A DNA stretch of 64,000 bases from Pseudarthrobacter naphthalenicus (GCF_029076445.1 NZ_JARESG010000012.1:1-64000), one strand, 5' to 3'. Shown: positions 16,499 to 26,919, counted from the first letter of the stretch. Numbers and translations are program-made. The notes: a model not told the origin generated them from the letters alone.

Positions 16499-17695
16499 GT
16501 GAAGGATACAAAGAAGTTCCTGCTCGCCGCCGTTATGGCCACGGGCCTGGCCCTCACTTCCTGCGCCCCCACACCCGGCACCAGCGCCCCTGCAGGCTCC
16601 GGCAAGGCCGAGGCCCAGCCGGTGGACGTGGGGATCATCTACTCCAAAACCGGCCCCCTCGCCGCCTACGGCGAAACCTACTACCAGGGCCTGCAGGCGG
16701 GAATCGACTACGCAACCGGCGGCACCGGTGAAGTCAACGGCGCCCAGATCAACCTGACCTACGCGGACGACGGCGGCGATCCGGACAAAGCGGTCACGGC
16801 AGCCAAGGATTTGATCGGCAAGGGCTACAAGATCATCGGCGGCACGGTGGTCTCCGGCATCGCGCTGAAGCTGGCCGAACAGGCCGCGCAGAACAATGTC
16901 CTCTACATCTCCGGCCCCGCAGCCACCGACGCCATTCAGGGCATCAACAAATACACCTTCCGTTCGGGACGCCAGAGCCTCCAGGACGTAGCAACTGCAG
17001 GTTCCTTCCTCGATGCCAATGCCAAGAAGGTGGTGGTTTTCGCGCAGGACAACGCCTTCGGCCAGGGCAACGTCGCGGCCGTCAAAGCCGTCCTCGGCGC
17101 CAAGGGCGCCACGGTTGACGCTGTCCTGGTTCCTGAAGGGCAGGAACTGACCCCCTTCGCCCGCCAGCTCATCGACGCCAAACCGGACATGATCTTTGTG
17201 GCCTGGGCGGGGGCAACCTCCGGCACCATGTGGCAGACCCTCAGCCAGCAGGGCGCCTTCGATGTGGCTCCGGTGGTAACCGGACTCGGCGACGCTTCAA
17301 CGTTCGGCGCGTACGGCGAGGCGACCTCCAAGATCAGCTTCCTGAGCCATTACTTCCCCGGCGCTTCCGGCACGGAGGTGGAAAAGAAGATGATCGCCGC
17401 CGTCGAAAAGGCCGGCCACAAGGCGGATCTCTTCACCCCGGACGGCTTCGTCGCCGGTCAGATGATTGTCCAGGCCATCAAGGAGGGCGGTGCGGATTCC
17501 ACTGAGCTGATGGTCAAGGCGCTGGAAGGCTTCACCTTCGACGGCCCCAAGGGCAAGGAAACCGTCAGGGCCACGGACCACGTTCTTGAACAGAACATGT
17601 ACCAGGCCAAGCTGGTGCAGAAGGCCGGCGTCTGGACCCCCGAGCTCGTCGCCGTGGTTCCCGCAGACGACGTGACACCGCCGGAAAAGCAGTAG
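16499..17695 (+). CDS. ABC transporter substrate-binding lipoprotein, LivK-like
   Basis: Start GTG at 16499 after GAAAGG; the signal peptide MKDTKKFLLAAVMATGLALT ends in a lipobox cysteine (TSC). The mature protein has the periplasmic binding protein type I fold (VDVGIIYSKTGPLAAYGETY, AAKDLIGKGYKIIGGTVVSG, TPFARQLIDAKPDMIFV). It heads an operon with all other Liv-type components. A CoA ligase downstream makes a carboxylic acid as likely a ligand as an amino acid. Confidence 0.9.
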   Translation: MKDTKKFLLAAVMATGLALTSCAPTPGTSAPAGSGKAEAQPVDVGIIYSKTGPLAAYGETYYQGLQAGIDYATGGTGEVNGAQINLTYADDGGDPDKAVTAAKDLIGKGYKIIGGTVVSGIALKLAEQAAQNNVLYISGPAATDAIQGINKYTFRSGRQSLQDVATAGSFLDANAKKVVVFAQDNAFGQGNVAAVKAVLGAKGATVDAVLVPEGQELTPFARQLIDAKPDMIFVAWAGATSGTMWQTLSQQGAFDVAPVVTGLGDASTFGAYGEATSKISFLSHYFPGASGTEVEKKMIAAVEKAGHKADLFTPDGFVAGQMIVQAIKEGGADSTELMVKALEGFTFDGPKGKETVRATDHVLEQNMYQAKLVQKAGVWTPELVAVVPADDVTPPEKQ

Positions 17696-17718
17696 CGCCG
17701 CCCGACTGCCGCCGGCGC
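17695..17718 (+). other. GC hairpin between binding-protein and ATPase genes
   Basis: GCGCCG (17695-17700) and CGGCGC (17713-17718) form a stem right at the end of the binding-protein gene. There is no U-tract, so it is more likely an mRNA-stabilising or partial-termination element that keeps the binding protein in excess over the membrane parts, as known for other ABC operons. Confidence 0.4.
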
Positions 17719-17787
17719 GGTGCAGCTCACAACCCGCGCTGCTCAGGAAAGCCCGCCGCTCCGGCGGACACAACGAAGGGTCCAACC

Positions 17788-18554
<767 letters not shown>

Positions 18555-18558
<4 letters not shown>

Positions 18559-19316
18559 CCGCCCCCATCCTCCGGATCCAGGGACTCAACGCCCACATCG
18601 CGGGCCAGCAGGTGGTGGAGGATGTGTCCTTCACGGTTCCGGCCACCGGCATCACGGCCCTCCTGGGCCGCAACGGAGTCGGAAAAACCAGCACCATCAA
18701 AGCCATCATCGGCCTGATCGACCGCAGCGGCCTGGTGGAACTCGACGGCGTCCGGCTGGAGAAGGAGCCAACCTACAAAATCATCCGCAGCGGCGTGGGC
18801 TACGTCCCGGAGGACCGCGAAGTGTTCTCCAAGCTGACGGTCGCCGAGAACCTCCGGCTGGCCGAACGCGACGCCGCGCCGCGGCGGCAGCTCGTGGAGG
18901 ACCTCTTCCCGGACCTGCTGGCCCGCTCCGGCCAGATGGCCGGCACGCTGTCCGGCGGCCAGCAGCAGATGGTGTCGCTGGCCAGGGCCCTGCTGAACAC
19001 CAACAAAATCCTCCTTGTGGATGAACCCACCAAGGGTTTGGCCCCGAAGATCGTTGCCGAAGTGGCCGAAACCCTCGCCGAGGCGGCCAAGACCGTCCCC
19101 ATCCTGCTGGTGGAACAGAACCTGCAGGTGGTCCGCCGGCTCGCCGAAGGTGCCGTGGTCCTCTCCGGCGGCCGCGTGGTCCACACCGGAAATGCGCTGG
19201 AGTTCCTCAACGATGACGCGCTGACGCACCGGCTCTTGGGCGTCTCCACCGAGACGGCACCCCCGGCACCCCCGGCACCCCCCGCCGCGCCGGCAGAGAA
19301 GGGAGCAGCCCTGTGA
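18555..19316 (+). CDS. Branched-chain-amino-acid-type ABC transporter ATPase, LivF-like
   Basis: 253 residues. Walker A is GRNGVGKTSTIKAIIG, the signature is LSGGQQQMVSLARAL and Walker B is ILLVDEPTKGLAP; SGVGYVPEDREVFSKLTV is LivF-like. The C-terminus ends in a Pro/Ala tail (APPAPPAPPAAPA), which is not usual for the family. Overlaps at both ends (ATGA and GTGA) show translational coupling. Confidence 0.92.
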
Positions 19317-20188
19317 GCACCGTGGTCCTCCTGCTGTTCACCGGGCTCGGCCTTGGAGCCCTCTATTTCCTGGTGGCCGCCGGCCTGTCCCTGATCTACG
19401 GACTGATGGGCGTGCTGAACTTTGCCCACGGCGCGTTCCTCACCCTCGGCGCCTTCACCGGCTGGGAAATCGCCCGCCGCACCGGCGCCGACAACTGGTG
19501 GACGTTCCTGCTGTCCCTGCTGGCGGGGGCGGTGGCCGGAGCCGTGTTCGCCGCGTTCACCGAGTTCGTCCTCATCCGCCGGCTCTACCAGCGGCACATC
19601 GAGCAGGTCCTGATCACGGTGGGCCTCTCGCTCGCCGCGGTGGCCCTCTTTGACGGCATCTGGGGCACCGACCCCGTGTTCATCCAGGGACCGGCCTGGT
19701 TCAAGGAAACCACCGAAATCCTGGGTGCCCGCATTCCCAACGACCGGTTCATCTGCATCATCGCCGCCGTCCTGGTGCTGTTGGCCCTGGTGTTTTTCCT
19801 GAAGAACACCCGCTACGGCATGATCATCCGGGCCGGCGTGGAGAACCGGTCCATGGTCACCGCGCTCGGCATCGACGTCCGTAAAGCCTTCACCCTCGTG
19901 TTCACCATCGGCGGCGCCGCGGCGGGCCTGGGCGGGGTCCTGGCGTCCCACTACTTCGGCTACGTGTCCCCGCTGCTGGGCGGCTCGCTGCTGATCTTCG
20001 CCTTCATCGTCACCGTCATCGGCGGACTCGGCTCCCTGACCGGCGCGGCCATCGCCGCCGTAGCTGTCGCGGTGCTGCAGCAGTTCGCCAACTTCTACCT
20101 CGGCGGCACCGGCGACTTCGTTGTGGTGCTGGCCCTGGCGCTTGTGCTGCTGTTCCGTCCCTCCGGCCTGCTCGGGAGAACCTCATGA
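19313..20188 (+). CDS. Branched-chain-amino-acid-type ABC permease, LivH-like
   Basis: 291 residues, about eight membrane spans. YFLVAAGLSLIYGLMGVLNF and AHGAFLTLGAFTGWEI are typical of the LivH N-terminus, and FTLVFTIGGAAAGLGGVLAS is the coupling-loop region. GTG start overlapping livF; its end overlaps livM by 4 bp. Confidence 0.92.
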   Translation: MSTVVLLLFTGLGLGALYFLVAAGLSLIYGLMGVLNFAHGAFLTLGAFTGWEIARRTGADNWWTFLLSLLAGAVAGAVFAAFTEFVLIRRLYQRHIEQVLITVGLSLAAVALFDGIWGTDPVFIQGPAWFKETTEILGARIPNDRFICIIAAVLVLLALVFFLKNTRYGMIIRAGVENRSMVTALGIDVRKAFTLVFTIGGAAAGLGGVLASHYFGYVSPLLGGSLLIFAFIVTVIGGLGSLTGAAIAAVAVAVLQQFANFYLGGTGDFVVVLALALVLLFRPSGLLGRTS

Positions 20189-21378
20189 CCACCGAAACCG
20201 ACGCCACCGAAACCCAGGACACCAGCGGCAATCCCGCGGGGCCGGCTACGTCCCGCCGCAACGCAGCCGACGGCGGCGGCCCGCGCCCGCGCCTCACCCG
20301 CGGCAGGGTGGTGGGCGCCGCCGTCGGAATTGCGGGAATTGTCCTGCTGGTCCTGCTGCCGCTGCTCAATCTGTCCCTGCCCGGCGTGCTGCCGGGCCCC
20401 ACCTACACTCCGGGGTCGCTGCAGCTGCTGGCCATGTGCATGCTGATGGCCGCTGCCGCCCTCACGTACCATCTGCTGCTGGGCGTCGCCGGGCTGCTCT
20501 CCTTCGGCCATGCCCTGTACTTCGGCGCCGGCGTCTACGGGCTGGCCATCATCCTGCAGAACCTGGACATCCCGCTGCTGCCGGCCATGGGTCTGACGCT
20601 GCTGGTGGTGATTGTGCTGGCCCATGTGGTGGGCAGCATCAGCCTGCGGGTCAGCGGCATCCCGTTCGCCATGGTCACCCTGGCCTTCGCGCAGGCCGGG
20701 TCGGTGGTGGTCGGGAGGAATCCGGAAGGCGTCACCGGTGGCGATGAAGGCCTCACACTGCGCACGGACAACCTGCCGGCGTTCCTGGTGGGAGTGGTCA
20801 ACACCCGCAACCTTTACTGGCTGGCGCTGGCTGTCCTGGTGGCCGTGTTCATCATTGTCACGTGGGTCCAGTCCTCGCGCGCCGGCCATGTTGCGGCGGC
20901 CGTCCGGGAGAACGAGCTCCGCGTCCGCGTACTCGGCCTGCAGCCGTATCTGGTCAAACTGCTGATCTTTGTGGTCTCCGCCGTTCTGGTCTGCATCATC
21001 GGCATGGTCTTCCTGTTGCTGCAAAGCGGCGCCGTGCCCCGGGCCGTGTCCGCCGACCTCACCATCACCCTGCTGGTCATGGTGGTCCTGGGCGGGGTGG
21101 GCTCACGCTGGGGCGCGGTGATCGGCGGCGTCTTTTACACCATCCTGGATCAGCGGCTCACGGCGCTGGCGAACTCTGACGCGATCGATGCGCTCCCGGA
21201 CATCCTGCGGGTGCCGTTGTCAGAACCGCTGTTTATCCTCGGTACCCTGTTCGTTCTGGTGGTGCTTTTCCTCCCCGGCGGCCTGACGGGAACCGCCCAG
21301 CGGCTGGCACAGCGCCGCAGCCGTCGCGGCGGGGACCGGGTACAGAAGTCCCGGGAAATCCTGGAGGAGGCCGCATGA
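20185..21378 (+). CDS. Branched-chain-amino-acid-type ABC permease, LivM-like
   Basis: 397 residues. A 45-residue Thr/Ala/Arg-rich cytoplasmic N-terminus is followed by about nine spans with the LivM pattern LGVAGLLSFGHALYFGAGVY and VTLAFAQAGSVVVGRN, then GGDEGLTL. The C-terminus VLFLPGGLTGTAQRLAQRR is normal for the family. The start overlaps livH and the end overlaps the acyl-CoA synthetase gene. Confidence 0.92.
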   Translation: MTTETDATETQDTSGNPAGPATSRRNAADGGGPRPRLTRGRVVGAAVGIAGIVLLVLLPLLNLSLPGVLPGPTYTPGSLQLLAMCMLMAAAALTYHLLLGVAGLLSFGHALYFGAGVYGLAIILQNLDIPLLPAMGLTLLVVIVLAHVVGSISLRVSGIPFAMVTLAFAQAGSVVVGRNPEGVTGGDEGLTLRTDNLPAFLVGVVNTRNLYWLALAVLVAVFIIVTWVQSSRAGHVAAAVRENELRVRVLGLQPYLVKLLIFVVSAVLVCIIGMVFLLLQSGAVPRAVSADLTITLLVMVVLGGVGSRWGAVIGGVFYTILDQRLTALANSDAIDALPDILRVPLSEPLFILGTLFVLVVLFLPGGLTGTAQRLAQRRSRRGGDRVQKSREILEEAA

Positions 21379-22973
21379 CCGGCACCAGCGGGCCGGGCCA
21401 CGCGGACGGGCTGCACACCCTGGGCCGCTGGACCACGGACCGCAGCCTCGCCACGCCGCACCGGATCGCCATCGACGACCGCGGCCTCACCCTGACCTAC
21501 GCCGAGCTGGAACGGCGGGCGGCCAACCTCGCGGCCGCATTCCGGGCCGCCGGTTACGTTACTGGCGACAGGATCGCCACCCTGACCGGCAACAGCTCGG
21601 ACCACGTGGTGGCCTTCTTCGCCTGCGCCAAGGCCGGGCTGGTGCTGGTGCCGCTCTCGTGGCGGCTCTCGCCCCGCGAACTCTCCGCCCAGCTTGGCCT
21701 GGCGGATCCGCAGCTGCTGCTGGTGGAAGATGACCTGGACGCCCTGGCCGCCGCGGCGTGCTCGCTGCTGCCCCAACCGCCACGGACCGCGGCGCCCGGC
21801 CCCGGCGGCGTCGAAAAGTCCGTGCCCGCACCGACGCGCCTGCTCCGCCCGGAGATGGTTCCAGCGGAACCCGTCAGGGCAGTGCGCGACGACGACGCCC
21901 TCCTGATGATCTTCACTTCCGGCACCGAGGGGGCCAGCAAGGCCGCCGTGCTGACCCACGCGAACTGCTTCTGGACGAACCTCTCGCTCTCCCGGACCCT
22001 GGACATGGCCAGCACCGACGTTGTCCTGGCCGTCCTGCCCCAGTTCCATGTGGGCGGCTGGAACATCCAGCCGCTGCTGGCCTGGTGGGCCGGTGCCACA
22101 GTGGTCCTGGAACGGGGTTTCGAACCGGGCCGGGTGCTCCAACTCATCGCCGAGCGCCGGGTGACCATGCTGATGGGCGTCCCTACCCAGTACCGGATGC
22201 TGGCCGAGCACCCGGACTTCGCACAGAGCGACCTCAGCAACCTGCGCCATGCCGTGGTGGGCGGCGCGCCCATGCCGGCGCCGCTGCTGCGGATCTGGCA
22301 CCGCCGGGGCGTGGCCCTTAGCCAGGGTTACGGGCTCACGGAGGCCTCGCCCAACGTGCTGTGCCTGGCCAACGAGGACGCCGAACGAATGGTGGGCTAC
22401 TCCGGCAAGGCGTACCCGCACGTGGCCGTCGCGGTTGCCGATCCGGTCACCGGCGAAGTGCTCGACGGCGCCGCCACCGGCGAGTTGCTGGTGGCAGGAC
22501 CCGGCGTGTTCGCCGGATATTTCCGCGACCCTGCCGCGACGGCGGCCGTGCTCGCCGGCGGCTGGCTGCACACCGGTGACCTGGTGGAACGCGACGCCGA
22601 CGGGTACATCCGGGTGGTGGACCGGCTCAAGGACATCTACATTTCCGGCGGCGAAAACGTTGCCCCGGCCGAGGTTGAGGCGGTCCTGCTGGCCCACCCC
22701 GCCGTGGCACAGGCCGCCGTCGTGGGTGTCCAGGATGAGCGCTGGGGCGAAACCGGAGCGGCCTTTGTGGTGGTGCGCGCCGGTATGGCCACGGATGAGC
22801 AGGAACTGCTCGAGCACTGTGCCGCCCAGCTGTCCGCCGTCAAGGTCCCCGCCACCATCTCGATGGTCGGGACCCTGCCCCGCACGGCGCTGAACAAGGT
22901 GCTGCGCGCCAGGCTGCGGCAGGAACTCGCCGGCCGCGCACCGGCTGCGCACGCGGAAGGCGGCCGGCCATGA
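21375..22973 (+). CDS. AMP-dependent acyl-CoA synthetase/ligase
   Basis: 532 residues of the ANL superfamily: P-loop FTSGTEGASKAAVLTH, core YGLTEASPNVLC, the TGD motif LHTGDLVERDADGYI and the hinge VDRLKDIYISGGENVAPAEV. It would convert a carboxylic acid to its CoA thioester with ATP. Because it is translated from the transporter mRNA (4-bp overlap), it probably activates the imported substrate. The chain length or ring type of that substrate cannot be read from the sequence. Confidence 0.9.
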   Translation: MTGTSGPGHADGLHTLGRWTTDRSLATPHRIAIDDRGLTLTYAELERRAANLAAAFRAAGYVTGDRIATLTGNSSDHVVAFFACAKAGLVLVPLSWRLSPRELSAQLGLADPQLLLVEDDLDALAAAACSLLPQPPRTAAPGPGGVEKSVPAPTRLLRPEMVPAEPVRAVRDDDALLMIFTSGTEGASKAAVLTHANCFWTNLSLSRTLDMASTDVVLAVLPQFHVGGWNIQPLLAWWAGATVVLERGFEPGRVLQLIAERRVTMLMGVPTQYRMLAEHPDFAQSDLSNLRHAVVGGAPMPAPLLRIWHRRGVALSQGYGLTEASPNVLCLANEDAERMVGYSGKAYPHVAVAVADPVTGEVLDGAATGELLVAGPGVFAGYFRDPAATAAVLAGGWLHTGDLVERDADGYIRVVDRLKDIYISGGENVAPAEVEAVLLAHPAVAQAAVVGVQDERWGETGAAFVVVRAGMATDEQELLEHCAAQLSAVKVPATISMVGTLPRTALNKVLRARLRQELAGRAPAAHAEGGRP

Positions 22974-23623
22974 GCGCCCAGCCACGCACCGCCAGGGGCA
23001 CCCGGACCAAAGCCAAACTGCTGGAAGCCGCCGAAGCGGTGTTTGCCTCCGTGGGCTATCACGAAGCCTCGATCGTCAAGATCACTGAAGAGGCCGGCGT
23101 CGGGCTCGGAACCTTTTACCTGTACTTCGACGGCAAGCAGGCCATTTTTGACGAGGTGGTGGAGGACCTCAACCGGCGGGTCCGGCATGCCATGACCGAC
23201 GCCGCCCGCAACGCCGGTACCCGGATTGAGGCCGAACGTGCCGGCTTCCGGGCGTTCTTCCGGTTCACGGCGCAGCACCCGGCGCTGTACCGGATCATCC
23301 GCCAGGCCGAGTTCGTTTCCCCCGGCGCCCTGCGGCTGCACTACACGCGCATTGTGGACGGCTACATTGCCGGACTTAAGGCTGCCCAGCTCACCGGCGA
23401 GGTCCGGGACATGGATCCCACTGTTGCCGCCTGGGCGCTGATGGGCATCGGTGAACTGATCGGCATGCGCTGGGTGCTCTGGGATGAAGAAGGCACCGAT
23501 CCGGTCCCGGGCGCCCGTCCGGACGTTCCGGAGGACGTGTTCGAGGAAATGATGCAGTTCATCGAACGGGCCCTCGCGCCCACCCCAGATTCCACCCCGC
23601 TCCAGGAAGGGAAAGCCCCATGA
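22970..23623 (+). CDS. TetR-family transcriptional regulator
   Basis: 217 residues. The N-terminal helix-turn-helix (KAKLLEAAEAVFASVGYHEA, IVKITEEAGVGLGTFYLYF) is classic TetR. The ligand domain contains AQHPALYRIIRQAEFV, seen in regulators of fatty-acid or aromatic-acid genes. It lies inside the operon with 4-bp overlaps on both sides, and an inverted repeat at the operon promoter (16421-16442) is a candidate operator. The inducer may be the CoA ester made by the preceding enzyme. Confidence 0.9.
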   Translation: MSAQPRTARGTRTKAKLLEAAEAVFASVGYHEASIVKITEEAGVGLGTFYLYFDGKQAIFDEVVEDLNRRVRHAMTDAARNAGTRIEAERAGFRAFFRFTAQHPALYRIIRQAEFVSPGALRLHYTRIVDGYIAGLKAAQLTGEVRDMDPTVAAWALMGIGELIGMRWVLWDEEGTDPVPGARPDVPEDVFEEMMQFIERALAPTPDSTPLQEGKAP

Positions 23624-24525
23624 CGCAAGCAGCCAACGGCACCGGCTACCGGACCACCGACGTCGAGGTCCGCGGCGGCACCCTGCACACCGCACTGTGG
23701 GGCCCGGACGATCCCGTGGCGCCCACCATCCTGGCCGTCCACGGCGTTACGGCCTCGCATAAGGCATGGCCGTACCTGGCCGAGGCCCTGCCCGGGGTCC
23801 GGATCATCGCTCCCGACCTGCGGGGCCGCGGCCGCAGCAACATGCTGCCCGGGCCTTACGGGATGCCCACACATGCGCAGGACCTGGCCGCCGTCCTGGC
23901 CGCGCTCACCACGGGGCCGGTGGTGGTTGTGGGGCATTCCATGGGCGCCTTTGCCGCGCTGGTCCTCGCGAACCTGTTCCCCGAGCGGGTTCGTTCGCTG
24001 GTCCTGGTGGACGGCGGGCTGCCGCTGCAGGTGCCCGCCGGAATCTCGGACGAGGACGTGGTGGCCGCAGTACTGGGGCCGGCCGCCGAACGCCTGAACT
24101 CCACGTTCCCCAGCCGTGAGGTCTACCGGTCTTTCTGGCGGCAGCACCCGGCGTTCAGCGCGGACTGGACCCCGCTGGTGGAGGACTATGTGGACTACGA
24201 CCTGACGGGGGAGGAGCCGGACCTGAAGCCGGCCACCCGCTACGAGGCCATGGCGGAGGACACCGCCGAGCTCCACCGGGGCGCATCGCTCCTTAAGGCG
24301 CTGGATGAGCTGGCCGTCGACGTCCAGGTGCTCCGGGCACCGCGCGGCCTCCTCAACGAGCCCGCCGCCCTGTACTCGCCCGGCTATCTTGAGGACTGGG
24401 CGGAGAAGCTGCCGACCCTCCGCGTCCGGGAGGTGCCGGACGTCAACCATTACACGATTGTCATGGGCAAGGCGGGGGCCCGGGCCGTGGCGGAGAGTGT
24501 GCAGGAGGCCCTGGCGGTACGCTGA
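23620..24525 (+). CDS. Alpha/beta hydrolase
   Basis: 301 residues. The oxyanion segment is LAVHGVTASHK, the nucleophile elbow GHSMGAFAAL, and the late histidine lies in DVNHYTIVMG. It probably hydrolyses an ester, lactone or thioester belonging to the pathway served by the operon. Overlaps the TetR gene by 4 bp; the MFS gene begins 3 bp after its stop. Confidence 0.88.
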   Translation: MTQAANGTGYRTTDVEVRGGTLHTALWGPDDPVAPTILAVHGVTASHKAWPYLAEALPGVRIIAPDLRGRGRSNMLPGPYGMPTHAQDLAAVLAALTTGPVVVVGHSMGAFAALVLANLFPERVRSLVLVDGGLPLQVPAGISDEDVVAAVLGPAAERLNSTFPSREVYRSFWRQHPAFSADWTPLVEDYVDYDLTGEEPDLKPATRYEAMAEDTAELHRGASLLKALDELAVDVQVLRAPRGLLNEPAALYSPGYLEDWAEKLPTLRVREVPDVNHYTIVMGKAGARAVAESVQEALAVR

Positions 24526-24528
24526 AAC

Positions 24529-25932
24529 GTGCGAGACTCCACCCTCCCCTCAACGGGGACCACCGCCGGGATCCTGCAGCGGCCGTACCTGTGGGTGACC
24601 ATCGGCGCGTGCTCCCTGGTGTTCCTGGCGGCGTTCGAATCGCTGGCGGTGACCACCATCATGCCCGTGGTCAGCCGCGAGCTGAACGGCGCCAGCCTGT
24701 ACGCGCTGGCCTTTGCCGGGCCCATGGCCACCGGGGTTATCGGGATGGTGGCGGCCGGCAACTGGTCCGACCGCCGGGGACCCACCCTGCCGCTTTACGC
24801 CTCCGTGGCCCTGTTCATGCTGGGCCTGATCATCGCCGGCACCGCCGTGTCCATGCCAGTGCTGGTGGCGGGCCGGCTGGTGCAGGGGCTGGGCGGCGGG
24901 GCCCTGACCGTGGCGCTCTATGTGGTGGTGGCCCGGGTCTACCCTGCAACCCTGCACCCGGGCATCTTCGCCGCCTTCTCCGCCGCGTGGGTCATTCCGT
25001 CGCTGGTGGGGCCCTTCGCGGCAGGCATCGTGGCGCAGGTCCTGAGCTGGCACTGGGTGTTCCTCGGCGTGGTGGGGCTGGTGGTGCCTGCGCTGGTCAT
25101 GATCGTCCCGGTGCTCCGCGGCATGGACGGCCAGCCCGAACAGGCAACCCTCCCGCCCTGGGCCGTGGGCCGGATCGCCTGGGCTGCGCTCGCCGCGCTC
25201 GCCGTCCTGGGCCTGAACCTCTCCGCGGACGTGACCGTTGCGGGCTTCCCCGCAACCCCGGCGCTCCTGGCCGCGGCCGCCGTCGTCATTGCCTTGATTG
25301 CCGTGCGCCCGCTGGTGCCCCGGGGAACGCTGCTCGCCCAACGCGGCCTGCCGAGTGTGATCCTGACGCGCGGGCTGGCCGCCGCAGCGTTTTTCGGTGC
25401 CGAGGTTTACCTGCCCTACCTGCTGATCGACCAATACGCATTTGCGCCGACGTTCGCCGGACTGGCCCTGACCGCAGGTGCGGTGGCGTGGGCCGGTGCC
25501 GCCGCCATGCAGGGCAGGCTCGGCGGCCGGCTGCAGCACCGAGCCGCCGTGCGCATCGGCTCACTGCTGGTGCTGGCCGCCATCACGCTCACGCTGGCGA
25601 CGGCGGCACTCCACTGGCCTGCCGCCGTCGCGATTGCCGGCTGGACCTTCGCCGGCGGCGGCATGGGGCTGCTCTATCCGCGGCTGAGCGTCATGACACT
25701 GGCCCTGTCCACGAAGGAGAACGAGGGCTTCAACAGTTCGGCCATGTCCATCGGGGATTCGCTGGGCGGCGCACTCTCCCTGGCTACCACCGGAATCGTC
25801 TTCGCGGCATTTACGACGACGGCGGAATCGTTCGCGGGAGTGTTCGTCCTGACGGCCGTGCTCGCCGTCGCCGCGGTGGCCGTGGCGCCGCGGGTGGGGA
25901 GCGCCGGGAAGGCGGCGCGGCCGCCTCAGTAG
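24529..25932 (+). CDS. MFS transporter (DHA-type exporter)
   Basis: 467 residues, GTG start. FLAAFESLAVTTIMPVVSRE, motif A GNWSDRRGP and motif RLVQGLGGGALTVALYVVVA are those of drug/H+ antiporter-type MFS proteins. It follows the hydrolase gene by 3 bp, so it may be the last gene of the operon and export a product or excess substrate. Its stop is directly abutted by the stop of the convergent methyltransferase gene, with no space for a terminator. Confidence 0.87.
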   Translation: MRDSTLPSTGTTAGILQRPYLWVTIGACSLVFLAAFESLAVTTIMPVVSRELNGASLYALAFAGPMATGVIGMVAAGNWSDRRGPTLPLYASVALFMLGLIIAGTAVSMPVLVAGRLVQGLGGGALTVALYVVVARVYPATLHPGIFAAFSAAWVIPSLVGPFAAGIVAQVLSWHWVFLGVVGLVVPALVMIVPVLRGMDGQPEQATLPPWAVGRIAWAALAALAVLGLNLSADVTVAGFPATPALLAAAAVVIALIAVRPLVPRGTLLAQRGLPSVILTRGLAAAAFFGAEVYLPYLLIDQYAFAPTFAGLALTAGAVAWAGAAAMQGRLGGRLQHRAAVRIGSLLVLAAITLTLATAALHWPAAVAIAGWTFAGGGMGLLYPRLSVMTLALSTKENEGFNSSAMSIGDSLGGALSLATTGIVFAAFTTTAESFAGVFVLTAVLAVAAVAVAPRVGSAGKAARPPQ

Positions 25933-26655
25933 TCAGGCGAGGCGGGTGGCGCGGAGCACGGTATCGGCGATGACGGCCTCCTGGCCGTCCGGGCCCGTGG
26001 CAGGCCGGTCCCGCGTTGTGCTGACCTCCACCTGCCAGTCAGGGGACTTGATGCCAAGCTCCTGCACGAGCTGCTCCGGGGTGTAGAACATGTCCGGGTG
26101 GGTGTGGTTTCCCCACGGCGGCAGGCGGTGGGGGTGGTGACCCACAATCAGCAGCGTGCCGCCCGGCTTGACCGCGGCAGCCGCGGTCAGCAGTGCCGTC
26201 GGCCACACCAGCTGGGGACCGTGCAGGAAATGGGAGGACACCAGATCGTACTTCTCGGTGGGGTGCCACGCTTCCAGGTCGCACTGTTCCCAGTGGATGC
26301 GGCTGGCAATGGCGCCGGGGCCGGCATGCACGCTCTCGCGGTCCAGGGCGTCCTGTTCGTGCCTCGCCGCGCGTTCCAGGGCCACGGCGGAAACGTCGAC
26401 GGCGGTGACGGTCCAGCCCCGCTGCGCGAGCCAGATGGCGTCGGCACCTTCGCCGCATCCCAGGTCCAGCGCCTTGCCCGGCCGCAGCCCGTCGCCTTCG
26501 CGGACCAGCTGGGCGTTGGGTTTGCCGCTCCAGATCTGCGGCTTGCTGCCGTATCTTTCGTCCCAGGCCTCAGCGGCGCTTTGCTGCCGCTGGTCGCCTT
26601 GGCGAGTGTCGCCGTCGTGCGTTCCGTGGTGATGGCCCTCGCCCTGTTCAGTCAT
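25933..26655 (-). CDS. SAM-dependent methyltransferase (class I)
   Basis: 240 residues. The N-terminus is His/Gly-rich (GHHHGTHDGDTRQGDQRQQ); then AWDERYGSKPQIWSGKPNAQ and motif I ALDLGCGEGADAIWLAQRGW are typical of the small-molecule (thiopurine/tellurite-type) methyltransferase group. A histidine-rich start could bind metal, but that is speculation. The ATG at 26655 has a weak ribosome site. Confidence 0.85.
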   Translation of the reverse strand: MTEQGEGHHHGTHDGDTRQGDQRQQSAAEAWDERYGSKPQIWSGKPNAQLVREGDGLRPGKALDLGCGEGADAIWLAQRGWTVTAVDVSAVALERAARHEQDALDRESVHAGPGAIASRIHWEQCDLEAWHPTEKYDLVSSHFLHGPQLVWPTALLTAAAAVKPGGTLLIVGHHPHRLPPWGNHTHPDMFYTPEQLVQELGIKSPDWQVEVSTTRDRPATGPDGQEAVIADTVLRATRLA

Positions 26656-26714
26656 GCCCCAAGCCTGCCCCGGCCCGGCGTGGAAGGCAACGGTCCGGTC
26701 GGCGCTTCCCCCCC

Positions 26715-26773
26715 AACTGAGTAGCGCTATGTGTCGTTTTGAGGGGTCAAAACGACACATAGCGCGACCTACA
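26715..26773. repeat. Palindromic intergenic repeat, family A, copy 2
   Basis: Arms GTAGCGCTATGTGTCGTTTT (26721-26740) and the complementary AAAACGACACATAGCGCGAC flank a short centre. A CCAACT flank stands on the left, as in copy 1. It lies between the start of the methyltransferase gene and the leader of the DEAD-box gene, so here it does not separate convergent genes. Confidence 0.92.
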
Positions 26774-26850
26774 TGGGCGGGTGTGCAGGGCAGGAATCGG
26801 GGCTCCGGCCGACGGGATGCTATGCTTAGGGAACTTGATGTGCAGTGATG

Positions 26851-26919
26851 CCCGCTTGCTCCCGGATCTGTGGATTCCCTGATGGGTGGAGTCCCAATTG
26901 TTTGGGAAGCGGGTTTTTT
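26851..26919 (+). promoter_or_regulatory. Structured leader with terminator/antiterminator, upstream of DEAD-box helicase
   Basis: CCCGCTT (26851-26857) can pair with AAGCGGG (26907-26913), which is followed by six T residues (26914-26919). Inside, TCCCAA (26892-26897) pairs with TTGGGA (26902-26907) to make a terminator. Alternatively GGATTCC (26872-26878) pairs with GGAGTCC (26888-26894), using bases of the terminator stem. Mutually exclusive hairpins of this kind mark attenuators and riboswitches. A -10-like TATGCT is at 26821-26826. The remaining 170 nt up to the helicase start carry a small hairpin (27056-27069) and no gene. Confidence 0.6.

Noticed and set aside
21150..22985. 611-codon open frame opposite the acyl-CoA synthetase gene
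   Set aside because: Shadow frame with Arg/Gly/His bias; the sense strand encodes a complete ANL enzyme with overlaps to its neighbours.
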